DNA of 42,255 nt from positions 1 through 42,255 of the forward strand of contig CAZSWV010000013.1 of assembly GCA_964611295.1 (NCBI GenBank), in the 5' to 3' direction. The translations under genes were made by a program, and so were the position numbers. Numbering within the stretch: position 1 is the first letter of the stretch; every line of letters begins with the position of its first letter. A model generated the notes under the pieces. The model was not told the DNA's origin. It was given only the letters and a program-made list of their open reading frames with translations, and did not search any database. Positions 31,293 to 38,725 of the stretch are shown here, piece by piece. Source of the DNA: B73-G16 sp964611295 (GTDB lineage Bacteria > Desulfobacterota > B13-G15).

Positions 31293-32065
31293 CTTGTGCC
31301 ATCTCTGGCCAGGAGCGCTGCCCCTAGTGCACCTACCACCTGCGGGTCTTCAGGCACAAGGAGCTTTACACCTAGTATTTGTTCCAGTGCCTTCCTCATA
31401 GCGCGGTTTTTGGCCACCCCACCTGTAAAGGCCACGTTTTTTCCTTGTGGCAATCTCCGAACCATTGCCGCAACCCTCTTCGCTATAGCTAAGTGCAACC
31501 CCCAGCATATTTTATCCCTCGGAACGCCCTCCGCTATAAGGGAGATAACCTCACTTTCTGCAAAGACCGTACACATGCTCGAAATAGAAGCCGCTTCTTT
31601 TGCCCTTAAGGCTTCTTCGGCCATTTCCTCAAGGCTGAGCTCAAGCACTTGGGCCATTACCTCGAGGAACCTCCCTGTCCCAGCGGCGCACTTGTCGTTC
31701 ATGACGAAGTCTACCACCACACCGGCTCCGTCAACCGATATCACCTTCGCGTCCTGCCCTCCCATATCTATTACCGTTTGTATATCCCTGAAGAAGAAAG
31801 CGGCCCCCTTTGCATGACACGTGATCTCGGTGTACTGCCGGTGGGCAAAAGGAACCCTTCGTCTCCCGTAGCCAGTTGCAACCACTTCCAACACCACGTT
31901 TTGGTCAAGGCCTGCCTTATCCAGGACAACCTTGAAACACTTCTCAGCGGCCCCCTGGGGGTCAGCCCCTGTAAGGACCACATGGGAAAACCAACTTCCG
32001 TCCTCAAGCAAAAGGACTGCTTTAGTCGTACGCGAACCTACATCTATACCTGCCCACCCTTCCAT
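31283..32065 (-). CDS. ATP-dependent activator of 2-hydroxyacyl-CoA dehydratase / benzoyl-CoA reductase type enzymes
   Basis: 260 aa, ASKHA fold. It has GIDVGSRTTKAVLLL, the second phosphate loop DMGGQDAKVISVDG, and the two cluster cysteines in NDKCAAGTGRFLE and SSMCTVFAESEVISL, which in the HgdC dimer hold one shared [4Fe-4S]. It also has FTGGVAKNRAMRKALE and GALGAALLA. The activator uses ATP to inject a low-potential electron into the dehydratase or reductase component. It is the only activator in the cluster and probably serves more than one partner. These enzymes are oxygen-sensitive, which points to anaerobic growth. Confidence 0.92.
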   Translation of the reverse strand: MEGWAGIDVGSRTTKAVLLLEDGSWFSHVVLTGADPQGAAEKCFKVVLDKAGLDQNVVLEVVATGYGRRRVPFAHRQYTEITCHAKGAAFFFRDIQTVIDMGGQDAKVISVDGAGVVVDFVMNDKCAAGTGRFLEVMAQVLELSLEEMAEEALRAKEAASISSMCTVFAESEVISLIAEGVPRDKICWGLHLAIAKRVAAMVRRLPQGKNVAFTGGVAKNRAMRKALEQILGVKLLVPEDPQVVGALGAALLARDGTRCK

Positions 32066-33294
32066 TTTGATTCCATAACCTCCACAAAGGCCTCAAGGCG
32101 CGTTAAAGTCTGCCCAGGGGAATAATTGTCAGGATCAACACCATCACCTGGCAATAAAAGATAGGGTATCCCTTTTTTCTTCACAAACTCCCCTATGATC
32201 CCTGCACCTCCAGTCGACTGTCTACAGCCCCAATGGCAAAAGTGTATGACACCATGGACTTTATAGCCCTCGATGAGCTCTTCCACTAGTTTGGCCCTTC
32301 TCTGGATGGGACCGTGCCATGGGTTCGAAATCATCTTCTCTATAACGTATTCCATCCAATTTTCAAAACGTCCCCTAGGCCACCATGGGTAGTTCACTTC
32401 TTCATAGGCTATGGCAACACCTCTACTATGTAAATACTCGAATATGGGATTAGGATAATAAGGTCTTATGTGGTGAAGCCAAAGGACCCTAAAGCGTTCT
32501 TTTGGCAGATACCCCTGCGAGCGGTCCACTTTTGCCTTGATCTTTTCCTTCAAGGCTTTGAGGAACTTAAGGTGCTTTTTAGTCCCATTTGCCCAAAAGG
32601 CCATCCCCGCTACATAACTCATCCCTTCGGTACCCGGAAACGGAGTAGGCACGGCCTTCCTGAGCTCGGCTATCTCCCACATTAAGTTCCCAGCCCTTTG
32701 AGCGTTGAACAAAGGCAAAGGATTAAAAGAACCGCCGAACCTCTCCTGGTATGTTTCAAGGAACTCAAGGAGCTGCTTCCTAAGGTAAACCTTGGCCTTT
32801 TCGCCATCCGCGTGAGGGACATCGATGAAGACATGTGGTACCCCTAAGACATAGGACAAAGCGTCGTAGAAGGCCTTTGTTCCATCACAAATCTGAGAGG
32901 AGGTCACAATAAGATCTGGTTTAGGAATAACCCCGTACTCCAAAAGTCCAAGGGCACAACGGTAAAAAGAACACAGATCTGTGGAGGTCTTCTCTGAGCC
33001 TCTGAGCAAAGGACCACGGGTCCAGTCGAAATAAGCCACAACTGCAGGGAAAAGCTCAGGCAAAAAGGGTTGCCCTCCCAAGGAGTATATCATCTCCACA
33101 GGGAAGAAGCTGTTGATCCATATAATGGGCTTACTTCTCCTCCATAAGGATTCCATGGTCTCGGCCAAGAAGTCCACCCATATCGTAAAAGGCTTGTTCC
33201 TCTCCTTTGATACGTAAAGGCGCAAAAGGGGTCTTATGAGTTTCCAAAAAATAGGTCTACGCAAAAGAGTTAGAAAGATCCCCTTTATAGCCAT
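32044..33294 (-). CDS. 2-hydroxyacyl-CoA dehydratase-family subunit, large (HgdA-like)
   Basis: 416 aa, the largest of the three paralogues. It has WINSFFPVEMIYSLGGQPFLP, cysteines in TDLCSFYRCALG and SSQICDGTKAFYD, the HFCHWGCRQSTGGAG segment and the closing LLLPGDGVDPDNYSP...LTRLEAFVEVME. The extra HWGCRQ motif is what separates the alpha-like from the beta-like subunits in this family. It probably pairs with the protein encoded just upstream. No CoA-transferase or acyl-CoA dehydrogenase gene is nearby, so glutarate, lactate or aromatic substrates cannot be chosen between. It overlaps the activator gene by 22 nt. Confidence 0.85.
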   Translation of the reverse strand: MAIKGIFLTLLRRPIFWKLIRPLLRLYVSKERNKPFTIWVDFLAETMESLWRRSKPIIWINSFFPVEMIYSLGGQPFLPELFPAVVAYFDWTRGPLLRGSEKTSTDLCSFYRCALGLLEYGVIPKPDLIVTSSQICDGTKAFYDALSYVLGVPHVFIDVPHADGEKAKVYLRKQLLEFLETYQERFGGSFNPLPLFNAQRAGNLMWEIAELRKAVPTPFPGTEGMSYVAGMAFWANGTKKHLKFLKALKEKIKAKVDRSQGYLPKERFRVLWLHHIRPYYPNPIFEYLHSRGVAIAYEEVNYPWWPRGRFENWMEYVIEKMISNPWHGPIQRRAKLVEELIEGYKVHGVIHFCHWGCRQSTGGAGIIGEFVKKKGIPYLLLPGDGVDPDNYSPGQTLTRLEAFVEVMESKWKGGQV

Positions 33295-34238
33295 CTCTCC
33301 AGAAAAGCCATCACACGCGTCCTTATTGCTTCTGAAACCGCATGGGAGTAGTCAGTCTCAAGGTGTAAAAGCGGTAAACCCCTTTCGGCACACAGTTTTC
33401 TGAGCGCTAAAAGGTCGTGCAAGTACTGGTCGCAGAACTTGGGTGTGTACACTATGACGCCTTTCACAAGCTCCAAGGTCGCTTTAAAGAACTCCTTCCT
33501 GTTAGGCAATTTCATCCTCGCACACGGAGGTTTAGAAAGGTACGCAGACGCGAGGGCACGGAACGGGTCAACATCCTCAGGGACAAAGCTTGGACTCCTA
33601 ATACCAGAACAGACGTCCAAAAAAACAACTTCAAAGCCCGCCTCTTCGATGATATCGATAACCCCATCGGCCTCAAGCAAGGATCCCGTAACCAAAATCC
33701 CCTCTTTTAGGTCTCCTGAGGGCCTCAACCTTTTTACTTCTTCCACCTCAAAGGTCCCTTTTTTGAGAAGACGTAAAAGTTCCCCTTTTTTTACCCCTTT
33801 TCCTAAAGCCTCCCTCAGAGCCTCCCTTCTTCTGTTCCACTTAGCAATAACAGATCGTAAAGCCTCAAGACCGCCTTCCCCTCCCAAAGTCTCATTGAGC
33901 CAAACATAAAGGTTTTTTAGGCCTTCTGAAAAGTATAAGATGGCTCCTTCATCTTCCCTTTTGGGTACATCAAGCAAATAAGGGGAGAATTGAGGAAGAA
34001 AAACACGAACTGCGTCATAAAGCCTCCTCATGCCATCGCAAGAATTCACCAATATCAAGCTCCTTATATCCATCTTCTCCAAACTTCCAAGGATCGATTT
34101 GACATAAGGGCAAAAATTAGGATCAAGTATCGCTTCATCCTTAGATTGACCGGAAGGGATGACCCTAACGGGTTCAAATCCCACTGCTTCTATAAGCTCC
34201 AGGGGAACATACGTACAACACCATCCCACCTTCACCAT
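33285..34238 (-). CDS. 2-hydroxyacyl-CoA dehydratase-family subunit (HgdB-like)
   Basis: 317 aa and first gene of the cluster. It opens VKVGWCCTYVPLELIEAVGFEPVRV, a standard start for the family, with cysteines in DPNFCPYVKSILG, VNSCDGMRRLYD and YTPKFCDQYLHDLL, and closes LPLLHLETDYSHAVSEAIRTRVMAFLERWL. The KFCD...LETDY pattern matches the beta-like subunits. The ATG at 34238 is preceded by GGGGAGAAAGGATAAA read in the opposite sense, so the ribosome site is weak. No strong promoter was recognised in the 74-bp gap to mobA. Confidence 0.83.
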   Translation of the reverse strand: MVKVGWCCTYVPLELIEAVGFEPVRVIPSGQSKDEAILDPNFCPYVKSILGSLEKMDIRSLILVNSCDGMRRLYDAVRVFLPQFSPYLLDVPKREDEGAILYFSEGLKNLYVWLNETLGGEGGLEALRSVIAKWNRRREALREALGKGVKKGELLRLLKKGTFEVEEVKRLRPSGDLKEGILVTGSLLEADGVIDIIEEAGFEVVFLDVCSGIRSPSFVPEDVDPFRALASAYLSKPPCARMKLPNRKEFFKATLELVKGVIVYTPKFCDQYLHDLLALRKLCAERGLPLLHLETDYSHAVSEAIRTRVMAFLERWL

Positions 34239-34312
34239 GGGGAGAAAGGATAAAGCCTTTTTTAGGAAAGTTGAAGTACCCCTCTTGACCGTGTTATCTA
34301 AGACATCTAGGG

Positions 34313-34909
34313 ATGGAAACCGGAGCTGTAATACTTGCTGGCGGTAATTCTAAGAGGATGGGAAAAGATAAACTCTTCTTACCCATCGGTGGGAAGCCCA
34401 TGTTCGAACGTGTACTTGAAGTTTGTCTTGAGGCCTTCAAGGAGGTGATCGTCGTCTGTAAGACCCCGGAGATTTTTAGTGGTTATCCTATACCTGTATT
34501 CAGGGACTTGGTTGACGCAGGTGTCCTTGGGGGGCTTTATACGGGTTTGAAGTCGATAAGATCGCCCAAGGCCTTTTGCGCTGCTGCTGACATGCCTTTC
34601 CTTAAGGTCGAGCTTGTCACTTACCTTGTCTCGCTAAGCGATGGTTATGATGTAGTGGTGCCAAAGGGACCTGATGGCCTTCACCCTCTATGCGCTGTCT
34701 ACGGCAAGAGTTGTTTAAAGGTAATGGAAGGGAACATTGTTAGAGGTGAATTCAAGATCAGCTCCCTTTTCCCTTTTTTAAAGGTAAGGTTTTGCGAACC
34801 AGAAGAAGTGGCAAAGTTTGATCCTTGTTTTTTGAGCTTCTTCAACGTAAATACACCCGAGGATTTAAGCAAAGCTGAAACCCTCCTTAAGGCCCAAAGA
34901 TGCCGATAA
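34313..34909 (+). CDS. mobA: Molybdenum cofactor guanylyltransferase
   Basis: 198 aa. It has the nucleotidyltransferase start GAVILAGGNSKRMGKDKLFLPIGGKP, the GVLGGLYTGLKSI segment, AAADMPFL with the metal-binding Asp, and PDGLHPLCAVYGKSCL and FFNVNTPEDL. It attaches GMP to molybdopterin to give the bis-MGD cofactor of formate dehydrogenases and related oxidoreductases; none of those enzymes is in the window. It overlaps rimI by 10 nt. Confidence 0.93.
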   Translation: METGAVILAGGNSKRMGKDKLFLPIGGKPMFERVLEVCLEAFKEVIVVCKTPEIFSGYPIPVFRDLVDAGVLGGLYTGLKSIRSPKAFCAAADMPFLKVELVTYLVSLSDGYDVVVPKGPDGLHPLCAVYGKSCLKVMEGNIVRGEFKISSLFPFLKVRFCEPEEVAKFDPCFLSFFNVNTPEDLSKAETLLKAQRCR

Positions 34910-35358
34910 GACCTATGACTGAGACAGACTTGCCAAAGGTCTTGGAGATAGAAAGGGTATCCTTCCCATGCCCTTGGGGAGAATGGGCGTTCAGGGTCGA
35001 ACTCAAACCACCGGGTTACGCTTTTGTGTACGAGCTATCAGGAGAAGTGGTCGGTTATGCAGTCGTAAGGATAATAAGGGAGGAAGGCCATTTATTGAAC
35101 ATAGCTGTTGCACCTGAAAGAAGACGCCAAGGGATAGGTACAGAATTGTTAAGGTTCTGTATCGACCTGTGTGTCAAAAGGGGTGTAAAGGACATATGGC
35201 TTGAAGTCAGGGAGTCAAACCTTGAGGCTATATCCATTTACAAAAAGATGGGCTTTATAAAGGTTGGCACAAGGCGTCGTTACTACCAAGATACAGGCGA
35301 AGACGCTCTTATAATGCGCCTACGGTTGAAGGACGACAATGCTGTTGAGAAGCGCTGA
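34900..35358 (+). CDS. rimI: Ribosomal protein S18-alanine N-acetyltransferase (GNAT)
   Basis: 152 aa, single GNAT domain. It has MTETDLPKVLEIERVSFPCPWGEWAF, the acetyl-CoA loop RRRQGIGTELL, WLEVRESNLEAISIYKKMGF and RRRYYQDTGEDALIM, which match RimI closely. The N-terminal acetylation target is inferred from this similarity. It overlaps mobA by 10 nt and pyrK by 20 nt, so the mobA-rimI-pyrK-pyrD-recJ set is one translationally coupled operon. Confidence 0.9.
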   Translation: MPIRPMTETDLPKVLEIERVSFPCPWGEWAFRVELKPPGYAFVYELSGEVVGYAVVRIIREEGHLLNIAVAPERRRQGIGTELLRFCIDLCVKRGVKDIWLEVRESNLEAISIYKKMGFIKVGTRRRYYQDTGEDALIMRLRLKDDNAVEKR

Positions 35359-36079
35359 GGTAAGTTCACTTAAGTCTTTGGGGGTCTATTTTTTACTTGA
35401 GCTTAAGGTGGAAAGACCCTTTGAGTCCACTCCGGGACAGTTTGCCATGGTGGAGGTCCCTGGGAGGACCTTGATGAGGCCCTTCAGCATATTTGAAGTG
35501 GAGGGCCCATACGTGCGCTTTTTGGTGAAGGAAAAAGGGAAAGGCACTCAAGAACTCAAGCGGATCCGGCCGGGTGTTAAGCTAAAGGCCCTTTGCCCTT
35601 TGGGAAAGGGATTCCCTTTACCCGAAGAAGGAACCAAACCAATACTTTTGGCCGGAGGGGTTGGTATCGCCGGCCTTTTTCAGCTGGCCAAGGAATTGCG
35701 GCGCCGTTTCTTCCAAGTTCAGCTCCTATGGGGAGAAAGAGGAGCCTCATGGTTTCCCTTTACAATAGTCTCATATCTCCTGAGACTAGGAGTAGACCTT
35801 ACCCTGTGTTCGGAGGACGGAAGCATTGGCTTAAAGGGACTTTTGACCGACCTTTTGCCGCCTTTTGGCGAAAAAAATGTCCTTTACGCCTGTGGCCCTA
35901 AGGAAATGCTTGAAGCCCTTATGGTGCGTGTTCCTTCAGGGGTGAAGTTATATTTGGGCCTTGAAGAAAGGATGGCATGCGGTGTTGGGGCATGTTTGAG
36001 CTGTGTTTTGCAGACGCCTTCGGGGACAAAAAGGGTATGCGTGGACGGCCCGGTCTTTGAAAGGGGTGAACTGCTATGA
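35339..36079 (+). CDS. pyrK: Dihydroorotate dehydrogenase electron transfer subunit
   Basis: 246 aa. An N-terminal FAD-binding barrel (GQFAMVEVPGRTLMRPFSIF with the RPFS motif) is followed by an NAD-binding domain (LLAGGVGIAGLFQLAKEL, YACGPKEMLEAL) and a C-terminal [2Fe-2S] site C214-x4-C219-x2-C222-x11-C234. It passes electrons from PyrD to NAD. The stop overlaps the pyrD start as ATGA, as usual for this pair. Confidence 0.95.
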   Translation: MLLRSAEVSSLKSLGVYFLLELKVERPFESTPGQFAMVEVPGRTLMRPFSIFEVEGPYVRFLVKEKGKGTQELKRIRPGVKLKALCPLGKGFPLPEEGTKPILLAGGVGIAGLFQLAKELRRRFFQVQLLWGERGASWFPFTIVSYLLRLGVDLTLCSEDGSIGLKGLLTDLLPPFGEKNVLYACGPKEMLEALMVRVPSGVKLYLGLEERMACGVGACLSCVLQTPSGTKRVCVDGPVFERGELL

Positions 36080-37011
36080 AGGAAGCCCTTGAGGTCAGCT
36101 TGGGCTCTTTGAGGTTAAAGACGCCTCTTATGCCTGCTTCAGGAACCTTTGGCTACGGTGACGAATACGTACGCGTCATCCCCTATGACGGCATAGGTGC
36201 CATCGTCACAAAGAGCCTCTCGCTTTTGCCCCGCGAGGGTAATCCACCGCCTAGGGTTCACGAACTGGACACTGGTCTGCTTAACTCCATAGGTTTGGAG
36301 AACATGGGCGTCATGAGGTTCCTTTCAGAAAAGCTACCTTCCTTGTCTGTGCTTGGCCTGCCAATTGTCGTAAGCGTCTTTGGGGAAACTGAAGAGGAAT
36401 TCCTCCAGGTCGTAGAAAGGCTTCAAGGGCATGAGGTCATAAAGGCCATCGAATTGAACTTGTCTTGCCCAAACGTCAAAAAGGGGGGAACGGCCTTTGG
36501 AACGGACCCCAAAAGTGTTTATAAACTTGTAAACTCCACAAGGAAGGCTACCTCTTTGGACATATGGGCCAAACTACCTCCTGATCCCTTTCACATTGTC
36601 GAAATCGCAAAAGCTGCCGAGGAGGGAGGTGCTGACGCCTTGACGCTTTCGAACACACTACCTGCTATGGCCGTAGATGTGGAAGCCATGAAGCCCCTCT
36701 TAGGAGGGGTCACCGGCGGTATTTCGGGCAAAGCTGTACGCGAAATAGGGTTAAGGATCGTCTATGAAGTCAAAAAGGCGGTAAGTGTACCATTGATAGC
36801 CTCAGGTGGGATAAGTTCCACGGAAGACGCCTTGGCTTTTATAATGGTAGGGGCTTCGGCTTTACAGCTAGGAACTGCCCTTTTTTCAAACCCCCTGGTT
36901 TTCAGGGAGATAAGCGAAGGGCTCTTGGACTTCCTCAAACGAAAAGGTATATCCCACATAGGAGAACTAAAAGGATCGATCCATGCGGTGGTTTTTCCTT
37001 CCCTATCGTGA
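36076..37011 (+). CDS. pyrD: Dihydroorotate dehydrogenase, class 1B catalytic subunit
   Basis: 311 aa. FMN-binding TIM barrel with PLMPASGTFGYG, LNSIGLENMGV, the active-site loop LNLSCPNVKKGGTAFG (likely catalytic base Cys131), LTLSNTLPAMAVD and LIASGGISSTEDALAFIMVGA. The Cys base and adjacent pyrK define class 1B, which uses NAD instead of quinone or fumarate. It acts two steps before UMP, after PyrC encoded at 9.6-10.9 kb. Its last 29 nt overlap recJ. Confidence 0.96.
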   Translation: MKEALEVSLGSLRLKTPLMPASGTFGYGDEYVRVIPYDGIGAIVTKSLSLLPREGNPPPRVHELDTGLLNSIGLENMGVMRFLSEKLPSLSVLGLPIVVSVFGETEEEFLQVVERLQGHEVIKAIELNLSCPNVKKGGTAFGTDPKSVYKLVNSTRKATSLDIWAKLPPDPFHIVEIAKAAEEGGADALTLSNTLPAMAVDVEAMKPLLGGVTGGISGKAVREIGLRIVYEVKKAVSVPLIASGGISSTEDALAFIMVGASALQLGTALFSNPLVFREISEGLLDFLKRKGISHIGELKGSIHAVVFPSLS

Positions 37012-38668
37012 AGAAGCCAAAGAGCTCGTCAAACACCTGGATCTCCATCCCTTAATTGGCCAATTGCTTTTCAACAGGGGCATAACTACGCCGTCGGAGG
37101 CCGAAAAGTTCCTTTACCCCACCCTAGGTGACCTTGCCAACCCTTTCCTCCTTAAGGGAATGGAAGAAGCCGTCCAAAGGGTGGCAAAGGCTATAATCAA
37201 CCGCGAACCCATTATGATCTATGGTGATTATGATGTCGACGGCCTCACTGCTACTGCCTTACTTAAAGCCTTTCTTTCCAAGATAGGGGTAGAGGCCGCT
37301 CATTACATTCCCAAAAGGTTAGAGGAAGGTTATGGCCTAAATGCAGAGGCTGTAAAGGCGATAGCTTCTTTGGGGATTAAACTCCTTATCACAGTAGATT
37401 GCGGCATATCCAACAGAGAAGAGATCGCTCTGGCAAAGAGACTCGGTATGGACGTTGTGGTCATCGACCATCATGAACCCCCTGCCGATCTCCCTCAAGC
37501 CGTGATAATAGACCCCCTTCAACGGGGCTGTCCTTTCCCCTTTAAGGGACTAACAGCCGTGGGCCTCTCTTTCATGTTCCTTTTGGCCTTGAGGCGTTAT
37601 TTAAGGGAGAGGGGTTTTTTCAAGGATAAGAAAGAACCGAACCTCAAGAAGTTCCTTGACCTTGTTGCCTTAGGAACCATAGCAGACGTGGCCCCGCTCC
37701 TTGGGGAAAACAGGATATTAGTGAAGTTTGGTTTAAAAGAACTCGAAGAAACAAACCGCCCTGGAATAAAGGCCTTGAAGGAACTGGCTGGACTTAAGGA
37801 AGGCCAGTTAACCTATGAACTTATAGCCTTTAGGCTTGCCCCTAGGCTTAACGCAGGAGGGCGAATGCAAAAGGAAGAAGTACCCCTTAAAGTGCTCCTC
37901 ACTGAGGACGAAGGAGAGGCCGTTAAGCTGGCTCAGGAATTGGAAGAAGCCAATAGGTTGAGACAATTGGTACAAGAGGAGATCTACCACGAGGCAAGGC
38001 TTCTGGCCTTGGAACAAAGGGATCATCTTGCCATAGTCATCGCCAAGGAAAACTGGCACCCAGGGGTAATAGGCATTGTGGCTTCGAAACTCGCTGAAGA
38101 GTTTTACCGTCCTACAGTGCTCATAGCCTTAGAAGGGGAAAAGGGGAAGGGTTCAGCCAGAGGGATACCCGAAATTCATCTAAGGGAGCTTCTAGAAGGA
38201 TGCAGGGACTTCCTCCTTGACTTCGGGGGACATAAGCAGGCCGCTGGGCTAACCATAAAAAGGGAATTCATAGATGCCTTTGCAGATGCATTGAGAGAAT
38301 CCGTAAAGAGAACACTTGGTGATGACTTGCCCTCCCCCTCCCTCTTGGTAGATGCCTCGGTGTCTTTAAGGGATTTAAACCCACAGCTACTGGGGGATCT
38401 AGAACTCCTCTCTCCTTTTGGACCAGCCAACGCTGAACCCACCTTTGCAACCGCAGAACTCGTATCCATCGACGGCATAAGGCGCTACGAGAAAGACGTG
38501 GTGCGCTTTTCAGTAGCATCACGGGGAAGACGATTTGAGGCCGTCACCTTTAGCCTGGATCGTGTCTCTCTCCCTTCTCAGGCAAGGATCGCCTTTACAC
38601 CTAGAAAGGAATTAATGGAAGGATACATACGCCTTACTTTGGAGGTAAAAGGGATAAAGGAGATTTGA
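36983..38668 (+). CDS. recJ: Single-stranded-DNA-specific exonuclease RecJ
   Basis: 561 aa. DHH-family phosphoesterase with the motifs IYGDYDVDGLTATALL, LLITVDCGISNREEI, VVIDHHEPP, ALGTIADVAPL, and the DHHA1 motif FGGHKQAAGLTI; a C-terminal OB-like region follows. It degrades ssDNA 5' to 3' in recombination and mismatch repair. The ATG at 36983 has AAGGA 7 nt upstream and lies 29 nt inside pyrD. Confidence 0.96.
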   Translation: MRWFFLPYREEAKELVKHLDLHPLIGQLLFNRGITTPSEAEKFLYPTLGDLANPFLLKGMEEAVQRVAKAIINREPIMIYGDYDVDGLTATALLKAFLSKIGVEAAHYIPKRLEEGYGLNAEAVKAIASLGIKLLITVDCGISNREEIALAKRLGMDVVVIDHHEPPADLPQAVIIDPLQRGCPFPFKGLTAVGLSFMFLLALRRYLRERGFFKDKKEPNLKKFLDLVALGTIADVAPLLGENRILVKFGLKELEETNRPGIKALKELAGLKEGQLTYELIAFRLAPRLNAGGRMQKEEVPLKVLLTEDEGEAVKLAQELEEANRLRQLVQEEIYHEARLLALEQRDHLAIVIAKENWHPGVIGIVASKLAEEFYRPTVLIALEGEKGKGSARGIPEIHLRELLEGCRDFLLDFGGHKQAAGLTIKREFIDAFADALRESVKRTLGDDLPSPSLLVDASVSLRDLNPQLLGDLELLSPFGPANAEPTFATAELVSIDGIRRYEKDVVRFSVASRGRRFEAVTFSLDRVSLPSQARIAFTPRKELMEGYIRLTLEVKGIKEI

Positions 38669-38678
38669 CAAAACCCTT

Positions 38679-38706
38679 TTTACTAACTAATTCAGTTTGG
38701 TATCAT
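38679..38706 (+). promoter_or_regulatory. Promoter for the diguanylate cyclase gene
   Basis: TTTACT at 38679-38684 (4 of 6) and TATCAT at 38701-38706 (5 of 6) are 16 bp apart, and the -10 is extended by TGG at 38698-38700. Transcription would start near 38713, inside a perfect DnaA-box sequence. Confidence 0.5.
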
Positions 38707-38714
38707 TATCCACA
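38706..38714 (+). promoter_or_regulatory. Perfect DnaA-box sequence TTATCCACA
   Basis: TTATCCACA matches the E. coli consensus exactly and overlaps the predicted start site of the diguanylate cyclase promoter. A chance match in a window of this size is quite possible. Confidence 0.4.
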
Positions 38715-38725
38715 CTGGGATATAC

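Noticed and set aside
31287..31817. 176-codon plus-strand frame opposite the activator gene
   Set aside because: Antisense shadow; the minus-strand gene has all expected family motifs.
34239..34312. Divergent promoters between the dehydratase-type cluster and mobA
   Set aside because: Only weak hexamer pairs (such as TTCAAC-17-TATCCT on the minus strand) could be found, not enough to annotate.
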